Shown piece after piece: positions 1-8,677 of a DNA stretch of 64,000 nucleotides (position 1 is the first letter of the stretch; each line of letters starts with the position of its first letter). The stretch spans positions 62,001 to 126,000 of the forward strand of contig NZ_QAYX01000025.1 in NCBI RefSeq assembly GCF_003054705.1, written 5' to 3'. The position numbers and the translations under genes were made by a program. The notes under the pieces were generated by a model, which saw only the letters and a list, made by a program, of their open reading frames with translations, was not told the DNA's origin and searched no databases. Origin of the DNA: Opitutus sp. ER46. GTDB lineage: Bacteria; Verrucomicrobiota; Verrucomicrobiia; Opitutales; Opitutaceae.

Positions 1-508
1 GCGGGTCCGGATTCGAAAGGGCCGCGTCGAGGAAGAACGGGCCGCCCGTGTCCTCGTAGGTGTTGGTGCGCGGAATCTCACCGGTCATCCAGATGCCGGG
101 TACGACTTCGCATGGCTCGCGTGATGTGACGACACGGCGCGGCGGGCTGCGGAAGGCCTCGCGACTGACGAACTCGGTGCTGATGCAGCGGCTGCCAGCG
201 ACCTGATCGGAGCCGCTGAACTTGGGCTCCGTGGCCCGAGGATGAAGGTAGAGCGTGGCGTTTGGCGCCAGGGCCAGGGCAGTCTCGAGGCCGCCGACGT
301 GATCATAGTGGCCGTGGCTTAGCACGATGGCATCGGCGCGGCTCAGATCGATGCGAAGCCGGGCCGCGTTGGGCTGGAGGACCATGCCTTGGCCCGTGTC
401 GAACAGGACACGATGCGCGCCGGTATCGATCCAGTACGCGAGCCCGTGTTCGCCCAGCATCCCGGCCCCGCGGGCGGTGTTTTCCGCGAGGACGGTGATC
501 GTGGGCAT
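1..508 (-). CDS. MBL-fold metallohydrolase, 3' end cut by window edge
   Basis: Reading leftwards from an ATG at 508, the frame stays open to the window edge (about 169 residues). The N-terminus runs MPTITVLAENTARG. About 60 residues in lies SHGHYDHVGG, the HxHxDH metal-binding motif of metallo-beta-lactamase-fold hydrolases. The layout resembles the family that includes the methanopterin-pathway dihydropterin phosphate synthase-like proteins, but the substrate cannot be read from the sequence. The C-terminal half lies outside the window. It is co-directional with the hypothetical gene and dnaA to its right. The fold is secure; the role is unknown. Confidence 0.85.
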   Translation of the reverse strand, partial: MPTITVLAENTARGAGMLGEHGLAYWIDTGAHRVLFDTGQGMVLQPNAARLRIDLSRADAIVLSHGHYDHVGGLETALALAPNATLYLHPRATEPKFSGSDQVAGSRCISTEFVSREAFRSPPRRVVTSREPCEVVPGIWMTGEIPRTNTYEDTGGPFFLDAALSNPDP

Positions 509-562
509 GGGGTTGAGCAGACGGCGACTGCGCTGCCGGGAGTGCCGTCCGGGAAACGGGGC

Positions 563-1141
563 TCAGTAGCCGCGACGCTGGAGCGACATGCTGAGCTCCT
601 GCATGAACGCCTGGCTGTCCGCCGCGGTGGGGCGATAGCCCGGCTTGCTGATTTCGGTCAGCCCGGGACGGCCATACTGGTCGACGATCCACTTGCCGGT
701 GACGCCATCGCTAAAGGTGACCGTGCCGCTCGCGAGCGCGCCCGGGAGCAGGGTGACCTTGTCGACCGTGACCTGGACGTTGCCCAGGCCCGGCTCGGGC
801 GCGGCTTCCTCGAGGTCGGCGTCCTCCATGTCTTCCTCGGGCGGGAGTTCCTCGTCGGCCTCCTCCTTGCCCAGGCCCAGCTTCTCCTTCGCCTTGTCGA
901 AGAAACCCTTCTTTTCCGTGGCGGGCGCGGGGCGGGCCTGCGCCTTGGTAACGTCGGTCGCGTCGACCTTGGGGGCGGCGTCCTTGATCTCGAGGTTGAG
1001 ATCGTCGACCAGGAAGCGGACGTCGCGGTAGGTGAGGGAGAGCTTGAACTGGTCGGAAAGCTTCTTCTGCACGGCCGAGAGGTTGTCGCCGGCGGCGATC
1101 CAGTCGGCCACGGCCTTGGTCTGCTCAGGAGTGAGATTCAT
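563..1141 (-). CDS. conserved hypothetical acidic protein
   Basis: A 192-residue protein I do not recognise by name. The N-terminal 50 residues (MNLTPEQTKAVADW onward) look like a small helical domain. A Lys-rich, then strongly Glu/Asp-rich linker follows at about 75-115. The C-terminal part (about 118-192) reads as a beta-rich domain with FSDGVTGKW and DQYGRPGL. There is no signal peptide or membrane segment, so it is probably cytoplasmic. I chose the ATG at 1141 over one seven codons upstream (1162) because conserved-looking sequence starts there. It lies about 145 bases downstream of dnaA in the same direction and could be cotranscribed. Function unknown. Confidence 0.7.
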   Translation of the reverse strand: MNLTPEQTKAVADWIAAGDNLSAVQKKLSDQFKLSLTYRDVRFLVDDLNLEIKDAAPKVDATDVTKAQARPAPATEKKGFFDKAKEKLGLGKEEADEELPPEEDMEDADLEEAAPEPGLGNVQVTVDKVTLLPGALASGTVTFSDGVTGKWIVDQYGRPGLTEISKPGYRPTAADSQAFMQELSMSLQRRGY

Positions 1142-1286
1142 GGAGAGATGGGTGGCGCACATGGTTGGAAGATGTGCGCGCGACGCAAGCGTGCCGGATC
1201 AGGTGTGCGCGGAACGGATCACGGGGCCCGATGCGCGCCGGGCCGGGATAGGGACGCGCGGCCTCGTCGTGGCGGGCGCCGGGCCG

Positions 1287-2699
1287 TTACTTCGAAAGCT
1301 GAGCTTTCAGGAACTCGACGGTGCTCTTCATCGACGAGTCCTGCTCCATCATGTTGTCCACGGCCTTGCAGGCGTGGATCACGGTGCCGTGGTCGCGGCC
1401 ACCGAAAGCGTCGCCAATCTCCTGCAGCGAGTGCTTCGTGAGCGTGCGCGTCAGGTACATCGCGATCTGGCGGGGGATGGCGATGTTGTTGGGCCGCCGC
1501 TTGCTGGTCATGTCGCTGTGGCGGATCTGGAAATGGTCGGCAACGCGCTTCTGGATCGTCTCGATCGTGAGGACGTTCTGCGCCTGCTCGAGGAGCACGT
1601 CGTGGAGGAGCCGTTCCGCGGTGGCGAGGTCGAGCGCGCGGTTGGTGAGCGAGGAGTAGCTCGCGACCTTGAGCAGCGCACCTTCGAGCCGGCGGATGTT
1701 CTTCGTGATGTTCTGCGCGATGAACGTGACGATGGGCTCGGGCAGCTGCTGGTTCAGCGACTGGGCCTTGGCGCGCAGGATGGCGAGGCGGGTCTCAAAA
1801 TCCGGCGCCTGGATGTCAGCTGGCAGACCCCACTCGAAGCGGGAGACGAGGCGGGACTCGAGTTTCTGAATCTCGCTGGCGCGACGGTCGCTGGTGAGGA
1901 CGATCTGCTTTCCGGATTCGAAGAGGTCGTTGAAGGTGTGGAAGAACTCCTCCTGGATGCGCTCCTTGCCGGCGAGGAACTGCACATCGTCGAGGAGCAG
2001 CACGTCGGCATGCCGGTAGCGCTGGCGGAAGCGGGTGAGGCTGTTCTCCTGCAGCGCCTGGATGAACTCGTTCGTGAACTTCTCAGTCGAGAGGTAGGCG
2101 ACGCGGGCATCCGGATTGTTCCGCATGATGGCGTGGCCAATCGCATGCATCAGATGCGTTTTGCCGAGGCCGGTCTCGCCGTAGAGGAAGAGCGGGTTGT
2201 AGGCCTGCGCGGGCGCCTGGGCCACCGCCAGGGCGGCGGCGTGCGCCATCTGATTGTTGGCGCCGACGACGAACGTCTCGAACGTGTTGCGCGGATTGAG
2301 CGTACCGGTCGCCAGCCCACGGTCATCGTAGCGGGCGGAGCGGCGGGGCGTCGTGGTGCGGGCGCGGCCGTGCGTGGTCGCGGCGCTGGCTTCGGAGGCG
2401 AGCCGGTTCGTGGCGGATTCGCTGCCGTTGGAACGGCTGGAGGCGTCGGACTTGCGGAGAGTGACGTTGACCAGCCGGCCGGCGTTCAGCCGCAGCCGCT
2501 GCGTGATCAGGTCGAGGTAATTGTCGTGGATCCAGATCGCCGCAAAGTCATTCGGGACCCCGAGGGTCATGCCGTCCGCCGTGGTCTCCAGGCACACCAC
2601 CGGCTCGAACCACATCTGGAAAACGTCTTCCGGGAAGAGCGACTTAAAGTCGCACTTGACGGTTTCCCAGAGGCTGGGAGCGAGGGCGGTTGTAGGCAT
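1287..2699 (-). CDS. dnaA: chromosomal replication initiator protein DnaA
   Basis: DnaA, 470 residues, binds DnaA boxes and opens the chromosomal origin. The domain order is canonical: N-terminal DnaB-interaction domain I (about 1-80), a variable Ser/Thr/Arg-rich linker (81-135), an AAA+ domain with Walker A GETGLGKT (174-181) and Walker B VLLLDD (233-238), and a C-terminal helix-turn-helix domain with the DnaA signature around [11 protein letters not shown]. The length is normal. It is transcribed away from a 517-base gap carrying one perfect and one near-perfect DnaA box, so autoregulation is likely. No dnaN, recF or gyrB lies beside it, so the classical dnaA-dnaN cluster is absent here. 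Confidence 0.98.
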   Translation of the reverse strand: MPTTALAPSLWETVKCDFKSLFPEDVFQMWFEPVVCLETTADGMTLGVPNDFAAIWIHDNYLDLITQRLRLNAGRLVNVTLRKSDASSRSNGSESATNRLASEASAATTHGRARTTTPRRSARYDDRGLATGTLNPRNTFETFVVGANNQMAHAAALAVAQAPAQAYNPLFLYGETGLGKTHLMHAIGHAIMRNNPDARVAYLSTEKFTNEFIQALQENSLTRFRQRYRHADVLLLDDVQFLAGKERIQEEFFHTFNDLFESGKQIVLTSDRRASEIQKLESRLVSRFEWGLPADIQAPDFETRLAILRAKAQSLNQQLPEPIVTFIAQNITKNIRRLEGALLKVASYSSLTNRALDLATAERLLHDVLLEQAQNVLTIETIQKRVADHFQIRHSDMTSKRRPNNIAIPRQIAMYLTRTLTKHSLQEIGDAFGGRDHGTVIHACKAVDNMMEQDSSMKSTVEFLKAQLSK

Positions 2700-2722
2700 G
2701 ACGAGCGGACAAAAAGGCGGGT

Positions 2723-2731
2723 TTATTCACA
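2723..2731 (+). promoter_or_regulatory. DnaA box, perfect consensus
   Basis: TTATTCACA matches the TTATNCACA consensus exactly and lies 24 bases upstream of the dnaA start codon. It is well placed for DnaA to repress its own gene. Confidence 0.7.
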
Positions 2732-3006
2732 CTGCGCCTGGGACGGAGGTTTTCGGCAGGCCACTCGGTACTCCGCGCTTCCACTCTCACGCAACAGAAA
2801 TTGGGTTCGGCCATCAGCGGGAACGCCCCCGAAAGGGCGATTCATAACTTACTGATGACTGGCTACTATCAGGCGTGCTGCGGAGGGGCTCAGCGGGCGG
2901 ATCATCGAGGGCTTGGAAAAGAACCGAAGCAAAGCACAAAGACTTCTGAAGGGGGGCGGAGTAACGGGGAACCAAAAAGTCATTTCAAGGCGAACTTTCT
3001 GACAAG

Positions 3007-3015
3007 TTGTTCACA
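3007..3015 (+). promoter_or_regulatory. DnaA box-like site, one mismatch
   Basis: TTGTTCACA differs from TTATNCACA only at the third base and has the same orientation as the perfect box about 280 bases away. It is followed within 15-35 bases by T-rich sequence. Confidence 0.45.
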
Positions 3016-3216
3016 TCGGTTCTGAGCATAAGTTTTTTCGTTTTTTGGTTGCCACGATTCTGGCCGTGGGGGCGGGGAATACCCATGCCTTGGCATCCGG
3101 GCATTTCCCGAGGGAAAGGTGGCGGGAAAACGGCTTGGGAAGCCGGGTGCGAGTCTGTCACGATTGGGTGACTTTCCCGGCGGGACGTGGCTTTTCGAAT
3201 ACGGCAGGGCGAGGGT

Positions 3217-5247
3217 TCAGGCGGACACCGGCGCCTCCGGCTCCGTCCATTTCCCGTGCTCCTTGATCAGGGCGATCAGGCGCTCGTCGGCCTCGGCCTG
3301 CGGGATGTTGTACTGCACGCATTCCTTGCCCACGTAGAGGTTGATCCGGCCGGGCGCGCCGCCCACGTAGCCGAAGTCGGCGTCGGCCATCTCCCCGGGG
3401 CCATTCACAATGCAGCCCATGATGGCGAGCTTCACGCCCTTGAGGTGACCGGTCTTCTCGCGGATGCGCTGCGTGGTCGACTGGAGATCGAAGAGCGTGC
3501 GGCCGCAGCTCGGGCAGGCGACGTATTCAGTCTTCGAAATGCGCGCCCCGGCGCCCTGGAGCACGTTATAGCTCAGCTTGGTAGCCCGGACCAGGTCAGC
3601 CTCCGTTTCGATGCTCACGAGGTCCCCGAGGCCGTCGCACAACAGCGCGCCGGTCAGGATGGATGACTCGAGGAGCTTGGAGAGAAACGTAGTCTCCGCC
3701 CGCACCGCGGTGCGCGTGGTATTGCGGATCCAAAGCGGCGCGTGCGAGCCGAGCGCGCGCAGCGCCTCCGCCAGCGCCCGGTATGCGCCCACCGCGTGGT
3801 TGGCGCCTCCAGAATCCGGATACTGTCCGCCGTCCCAGGTAAAGAGCAGGCGCGCCGGGTCCAAGGCCTGGAGCACGGGCGCCAAGGTCGGGACGGATGC
3901 AGCGCTTACCGCGCACGCGAGGACGCCGTCGGTGTCCCGGGCCACCTCCGCCCAGGTCCGGAGCGCGTCCGTCTCGCCGGCGCCGAAAGCGCGCAGGAGC
4001 ACCGTGCGCGGGCGGAGCCCGGTGAGGGCCGGGCGCACCGCTGCGGGCTCCAGGCCGGGAGCGAGTTCGAGCACGAGGAAATGTCCGGCGGGAAGCGGGG
4101 TGACGCTGGCGCGCAGCCGCGCGAGATCGGCGGCGGTATCGATCGGCAGCAGCAGGCCTTCGGCGGGCGTGTCCTTCAGCGGGTTCCGACGGTCAGCCGG
4201 CGGCAGCGACGCCAGACCGGCGAGCGAGGTGCGGACGATGACGCGCGGCGGCTGGTCGCCGCCGGCGACCACCTGGTCGGCCAAGGGCAGCGGAGCCGTG
4301 GGGCGCCGGGCAAAGTGATACGGGTCGATGGCGTCAGTCCCGGGCGCCGCCATGCCTCCCTGCCAGAGCGACATGGCCTTGGCCGCGATCGCCTGTGCGA
4401 CCGGGATCTCGTACACGCTGTCCTCGGTGAGCGAGACGCGGATCGTGTCGCCCAGGCCGTCAAGCAGGAGCGAGCCGATCCCGATGGCGCTCTTGATCCG
4501 GCCGTCTTCGCCGTCGCCCGCCTCGGTGACGCCGAGGTGGAGCGGGTAGTGCATGTTCTCCTGGGCCATGCGGGCGACGAGCAGGCGGTACGCCTGGATC
4601 ATGACCTTGGGGTTCGAGGCCTTCATCGACAGGACGATCTGCCGGTAGTCGTGGGCCTCGGCGATGCGGAGAAATTCGAGCGCGCTCTCGACCATGCCCA
4701 GCGGGGAGTCGCCGTAGCGGTTCATGATGCGGTCGCTGAGCGAACCGTGGTTCGTGCCGATGCGCATGGCCCGGCCGAGTTCGCGGCAGCGGCGCACCAG
4801 CGGCGAAAACGCGTCATGCAACCGCTGCAGCTCGGACTCATATTCGGCATCCGAATACTCGCGGACGTTGAAGCGCTTCTTGTCGGCGTAGTTGCCGGGG
4901 TTGACGCGAATCTTCTCCACGTGCTCCACGGCTTCCATCGCCGCGCTCGGCAGAAAGTGGATGTCGGCCACGAGCGGGATGTGGCTGAAGCCGGCGGCGC
5001 TGAACTGCGCGCGGATGTCCCGGAGGCACTTGGCGGCGGCGATGTTGGGCGCGGTGACGCGGACGATCTCGCAGCCGACCTCGGCGAGCGCGATGGACTG
5101 CCGCACGGTCGCGGCGACGTCCTGGGTGTCGCTCGTGGTCATCGATTGGATGCGGATCGGGTTGGATCCGCCGACGCCGACGGCGCCAATTTTCACCTCG
5201 AGCGAGGGGCGGCGGACGGTCTGGAACCGGGACGGGCAGTAGGACAT
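3217..5247 (-). CDS. ispG: 4-hydroxy-3-methylbut-2-enyl diphosphate synthase, long form
   Basis: IspG (GcpE) makes HMBPP from MEcPP in the MEP isoprenoid pathway, using a 4Fe-4S cluster. At 676 residues this is the long form with a domain inserted between the TIM-barrel and cluster domains, as in plants, Chlamydia and Bacteroidetes. The barrel starts at about residue 20 (VGGSNPIRIQSMT). The C-terminal cluster domain carries CPSCGRT and MGCIVNGPGEM, which supply the conserved cysteines. I chose the ATG at 5247 because the open frame extends 37 codons further up with low-complexity Arg-rich sequence unlike the family. It lies downstream of rseP and dxr, matching a known isoprenoid and envelope gene grouping. 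Confidence 0.96.
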   Translation of the reverse strand: MSYCPSRFQTVRRPSLEVKIGAVGVGGSNPIRIQSMTTSDTQDVAATVRQSIALAEVGCEIVRVTAPNIAAAKCLRDIRAQFSAAGFSHIPLVADIHFLPSAAMEAVEHVEKIRVNPGNYADKKRFNVREYSDAEYESELQRLHDAFSPLVRRCRELGRAMRIGTNHGSLSDRIMNRYGDSPLGMVESALEFLRIAEAHDYRQIVLSMKASNPKVMIQAYRLLVARMAQENMHYPLHLGVTEAGDGEDGRIKSAIGIGSLLLDGLGDTIRVSLTEDSVYEIPVAQAIAAKAMSLWQGGMAAPGTDAIDPYHFARRPTAPLPLADQVVAGGDQPPRVIVRTSLAGLASLPPADRRNPLKDTPAEGLLLPIDTAADLARLRASVTPLPAGHFLVLELAPGLEPAAVRPALTGLRPRTVLLRAFGAGETDALRTWAEVARDTDGVLACAVSAASVPTLAPVLQALDPARLLFTWDGGQYPDSGGANHAVGAYRALAEALRALGSHAPLWIRNTTRTAVRAETTFLSKLLESSILTGALLCDGLGDLVSIETEADLVRATKLSYNVLQGAGARISKTEYVACPSCGRTLFDLQSTTQRIREKTGHLKGVKLAIMGCIVNGPGEMADADFGYVGGAPGRINLYVGKECVQYNIPQAEADERLIALIKEHGKWTEPEAPVSA

Positions 5248-5397
5248 GGGAAGTGGCAGAGAAATGAAGCGGCAGTTCGGCCCATTGGCGAGCCCGTGAC
5301 CGCGGCTGGCCCGGGCGATGCAGCGGCGCGCGCGCGGACGTCTGGCCCGCAGCGACATGCGAGTGTCGGGCGTCCTTTTTGACGCGCCGACGGGTGT

Positions 5398-6858
5398 CTA
5401 CTTGGCGGGCGCCGGGGCCGGAGTGGGAGCTGGGGCCGACTCTGGAGCCGGCTTGGCGGGCGCCTCGGCGGCGCGCTCGGCCTTGGAGTCGCGCACGATG
5501 CGCGGGATATCCACGAAGAAGCTGATGTACCCGATCATCGCGAAGATCAGGACGAAGAAGACGCTCTGCGTGGCCATGACGAAGTTCGTCGGCAGCGCGC
5601 GGCCGCGGAGACGGGCGATGGTGGCAAACAGCATTTGGCCGCCGTCGAGCACCGGGATCGGCAGGAGATTGAGGATCGCGAGGTTCACGTTGACCAGGAT
5701 TGTGAACCAGAGGGCGAATGGCAGGCCGGCCCGCGAGACGTCCACGAAGTTGCTGATGATGCCGATCGGGCCGCTCAGATGGGAAATACCGATGTCGGAA
5801 CGGGGATTCACCAGCGCCCACAGCGTGCGGAACGTTTTCACCACGCAGTCGCCGACCTGGGCAAAAGGCGAGGGGTGCGTGTAGACGAAGTCGGTCTTGA
5901 GGGCGACGATGCCGACCTCCCCGCCGTCCTTGGGCCGGCTCATGGAGAGGGTGCGGGCCTCGCCACCGCGAAGGATGGAGAGCTCCAGCGGCTTGTCGCC
6001 GGGCGCGCGCAACGCGTCGACGAGCTGGGTGAGGGTCAGGACGGGTTTCTGGTCGATGGCAACGATGCGGTCGTCCAATTGCAGCCCGGACTGGGCGGCG
6101 GGGGTGCCGGGGGCGATGCGCCCGATGACGAGCTTGGCGACGGTGGTGAACCCGACCATGCGAACCTTCTCGTTGCCGCTGATGACGGGCTGGATGGGGA
6201 GATCGACCTGGCGGCCCTCACGTCGCACGGTGAACACCGTCTGGCGCTGGCCGTCGCTCCAGCCGCTGCTGAGCGCCAGGTGTTCGACGATGTCGTTGAA
6301 CGTCTGCACCGGCGCGCCGTCGACGGCGAGAATGACGTCACCGGGCTTGAGACCCGCCTTTACCGCCGGGCTGACGACCTCCTGTTTGTCCGCGGTTTTG
6401 ATCGTCGGCATGATCTCGGCGACCGTCGTCGACGAGAACCCGGTGGCGACGGGTTGGCCGATGTACCAGACGATGCAGGCAAGGGCGAAGGCGAACAGGA
6501 TGTTGAACGTCGCGCCAGCGACGAAGACGATCATCTTGGTCGCGTAGTTCACCGGAGGCAGCGCATCGGCGGAGGTCTTGCTTTCGCCCTCGATGGCCCC
6601 GAGGTCCGCCAGTTGCGGAAGGAGCACGTAGCCGCCGAGCGGAATCCAGGAAATTCGGTACTCCACGCCGTCACGCCCGTGCCAGGACCAGATGGCCGGT
6701 CCGAAGCCGATGGAGAAGCGTTCGACGTGGGCGCCGCGCCGGCGGGCGGCGAGGAAGTGCCCCAGTTCATGCACAAAGATCGAGCCACCAAAGAGCAGCA
6801 CGACCAGAAACATGACCCAAACGTTGGAGAAGATGGACTGCAGGAGGTCGGAGGACAC
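5398..6858 (-). CDS. rseP: site-2 protease, RIP metalloprotease RseP
   Basis: An inner-membrane zinc protease of 486 residues that cleaves transmembrane substrates such as anti-sigma factors. TM1 carries HELGH (about residue 30), the HExxH zinc site. Two PDZ-like domains fill the middle (about 160-320). A late membrane segment carries LLPIPVLDGGQ, with the third metal-ligand Asp. The last 35 residues are a Pro/Ala/Lys-rich tail. It is 14 bases from dxr, which is upstream in transcription, so the two are probably one unit. The family and active site are certain; the substrate is not known. Confidence 0.96.
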   Translation of the reverse strand: MSSDLLQSIFSNVWVMFLVVLLFGGSIFVHELGHFLAARRRGAHVERFSIGFGPAIWSWHGRDGVEYRISWIPLGGYVLLPQLADLGAIEGESKTSADALPPVNYATKMIVFVAGATFNILFAFALACIVWYIGQPVATGFSSTTVAEIMPTIKTADKQEVVSPAVKAGLKPGDVILAVDGAPVQTFNDIVEHLALSSGWSDGQRQTVFTVRREGRQVDLPIQPVISGNEKVRMVGFTTVAKLVIGRIAPGTPAAQSGLQLDDRIVAIDQKPVLTLTQLVDALRAPGDKPLELSILRGGEARTLSMSRPKDGGEVGIVALKTDFVYTHPSPFAQVGDCVVKTFRTLWALVNPRSDIGISHLSGPIGIISNFVDVSRAGLPFALWFTILVNVNLAILNLLPIPVLDGGQMLFATIARLRGRALPTNFVMATQSVFFVLIFAMIGYISFFVDIPRIVRDSKAERAAEAPAKPAPESAPAPTPAPAPAK

Positions 6859-6872
6859 GGGCGGCGAAGAGG

Positions 6873-8051
6873 TTAGGCGAGCCGGGACGTGGCAACACGC
6901 CGGGCTTCGGAGTCGGTGGCGAGGACAGCGGCGAGATCGCCGGGTTCAAAGTTGGTGATCGTGTCGAGAGTCTGCTCAACAACCCGCGGAATCGCAAGGT
7001 ACGGGATCCGGTGCGCGAGGAAGGCGGCGACAGCAATTTCGTTGGCGGCGTTGAACACGGCGGGGGCGACGCCGCCGATCCGCATGCAGTGGCGCGCCAG
7101 CCGGAGCATGGGGAAACGCGTCTCGTCGACCGGTCGGAACTCGAGCCCGATCAGCCGTGAGAAGTCCAGGGGCGCTTCGACGCCGTTCACGCGCTCGGGG
7201 TGGAGGAGCGCATGTTGGATCGGGAACGTCATCGAGGGAGGACAGAGCTGCGCGAGCAGCGCGCCGTCGGTGAACTCGACCAGGGAGTGGACGATACTCT
7301 GCGGGTGCAGGACCGTGGTGCACTGGTCGCACTGCAGGCCGAACAACCATTGGGCCTCGATCAGTTCGAGCCCCTTGTTGGCCAGCGTGGCGGAGTCGAC
7401 GGTCACCTTGGGCCCCATGGCCCAGTTGGGGTGCTTGAGGGCGTCGGCTGGCGTGACATGCGCGAGGCGCTCGGCCGGCCAGTCGCGGAATGCTCCGCCG
7501 CTGGCCGTGAGAATGATGCGACGGACGGCCTCGTGCCGGTGCCCTTCGAGGCATTGGAAGACCGCGTTGTGTTCGCTGTCGACCGGCAGCAGGCGGGCGT
7601 GGTTCGCCCGGGCCGAGGCCATCACGAACTTGCCGGCGAGGACGAGGATCTCCTTCGAGGCCAGGGCCAGGGCCTTGCCGGCCGCCAGGGCCGCGAGCGC
7701 GGGTTCGAGGCCGGTGGTGCCGACAACGGCGACAAGCACGATATCGGCCTCGGGCAACTGCGAGAGCTCAACCAAGCCCGCCAGTCCGCCCACGATCTTC
7801 GTGTCCGGGGGAAAGGAGCTGGCGTCGGCCCGGGCGGCGCGGAACGCCTCGTCCTCGAACACGCCGACGTGCCGCACGTTGTGTTCGCGCGCGATGGCCG
7901 CGAGCTTGCCCCAATTCGCCCGGGCGGCGATGCCGACCAGTTCGAGCTTGTCGCGGTGGGCGTTGATGACGCGCAGCGTGTTTTCGCCGATGGAACCCGT
8001 GGCGCCGAGGAGGACGACACGTTTGCGGGGGCGTGAAGTGGAGGCTGGCAC
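6873..8051 (-). CDS. dxr: 1-deoxy-D-xylulose 5-phosphate reductoisomerase
   Basis: Dxr (IspC) converts DXP to MEP with NADPH, the first committed step of the MEP pathway. The NADPH-binding motif LGATGSIGENTL lies near the N-terminus, and the active-site region reads PVDSEHNAVFQCLEG, close to the family SEHSAIFQ motif. I prefer a GTG start at 8051 (VPASTSRPRKRVVLLGATG), giving 392 residues, the normal length. The only upstream ATG (8195) would add 48 Arg/Pro-rich residues and start almost on top of the divergent gene at 8198. No strong ribosome-binding site is visible before the GTG, so the exact start is uncertain. Confidence 0.95.
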   Translation of the reverse strand: MPASTSRPRKRVVLLGATGSIGENTLRVINAHRDKLELVGIAARANWGKLAAIAREHNVRHVGVFEDEAFRAARADASSFPPDTKIVGGLAGLVELSQLPEADIVLVAVVGTTGLEPALAALAAGKALALASKEILVLAGKFVMASARANHARLLPVDSEHNAVFQCLEGHRHEAVRRIILTASGGAFRDWPAERLAHVTPADALKHPNWAMGPKVTVDSATLANKGLELIEAQWLFGLQCDQCTTVLHPQSIVHSLVEFTDGALLAQLCPPSMTFPIQHALLHPERVNGVEAPLDFSRLIGLEFRPVDETRFPMLRLARHCMRIGGVAPAVFNAANEIAVAAFLAHRIPYLAIPRVVEQTLDTITNFEPGDLAAVLATDSEARRVATSRLA

Positions 8052-8197
8052 GAAAGGCGACGTTATGCGGCAGCGTCGCCGGGGTTCGCAAGCATTCCGT
8101 CGGGAGCGGAGAACCGGCGCGATGGGCGGCAGTTTTGGCAGCCCGGGACGGCCGCCTGGTGCGTTGACTCTCCTCTGGGCGCGGCTAGAGAACACCC

Positions 8198-8674
8198 ATG
8201 AAGAATCCGCCCCATTCTTCGACTGTTACCCCAGAGCGGCGACTCAAGCTTTTGACCGGCATCCCCGGTTTTGGGAGTCTGCCTGAAACGTTGTTGACCG
8301 AACTCGCTGCCAACCTGCACGAAGAGCACTTCCCGCTCGGCGCGGTGATCGTCGCCGAGGGCGACGTTGGCGACCGGCTTTACCTGATCGAAAGTGGGGA
8401 GGCGGAGGTTTCCACTCCGGGTGCGGTGGAGGCCGTTTCGCTGGCGGTGCTGGGACCCGGCGACATGTTTGGCGAGATTGCGCTTCTCTCGGCCCAAGGG
8501 CGGCGGCAGGCCACCGTCACCGCCCTCACGCCCGTGACCACGCTCAGCCTCATGTCGTCCGCGTTCGAGGCGGCGCTGGCGGCTTGCCCCGACGTGCGCT
8601 TCGACCTCGCCGCCACGGCGGACACGCTCCTGACCGCCAAATTCCTGAAGCAGCAGGGCAGTTGGCGATCCTGA
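8198..8674 (+). CDS. small cyclic-nucleotide-binding domain protein
   Basis: A 158-residue protein that is almost entirely one cyclic-nucleotide-binding (CAP effector) domain, with no DNA-binding or enzymatic partner. The phosphate-binding cassette is clear: PGDMFGEIALLSAQGRRQATV (about 92-112) keeps the Gly-Glu pair and Arg that hold the cyclic phosphate. It is probably a cytosolic sensor or regulatory subunit. It lies between cdsA and dxr on the opposite strand, and its stop is only three bases from the convergent cdsA stop. What it controls cannot be inferred. Confidence 0.85.
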   Translation: MKNPPHSSTVTPERRLKLLTGIPGFGSLPETLLTELAANLHEEHFPLGAVIVAEGDVGDRLYLIESGEAEVSTPGAVEAVSLAVLGPGDMFGEIALLSAQGRRQATVTALTPVTTLSLMSSAFEAALAACPDVRFDLAATADTLLTAKFLKQQGSWRS

Positions 8675-8677
8675 GCG

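Larger units (their letters stand above)
2700..3216. other. 517-base non-coding gap upstream of dnaA; possible origin or dnaA regulatory region
   Basis: No convincing gene lies here. The stretch holds a perfect DnaA box (2723-2731), a one-mismatch box (3007-3015), T-rich patches near 3029-3048, and a short AT-richer stretch around 2840-2865 that contrast with the surrounding GC-rich sequence. It separates the 3' end of ispG from the 5' end of dnaA, so it must contain the dnaA promoter. Two boxes are few for an origin, so origin activity is a possibility rather than a call. Confidence 0.5.

Noticed and set aside
2824-2839. Small hairpin CGCCC/GGGCG upstream of dnaA as a terminator
   Set aside because: The stem is only five pairs with no T-run, and no gene ends just before it.
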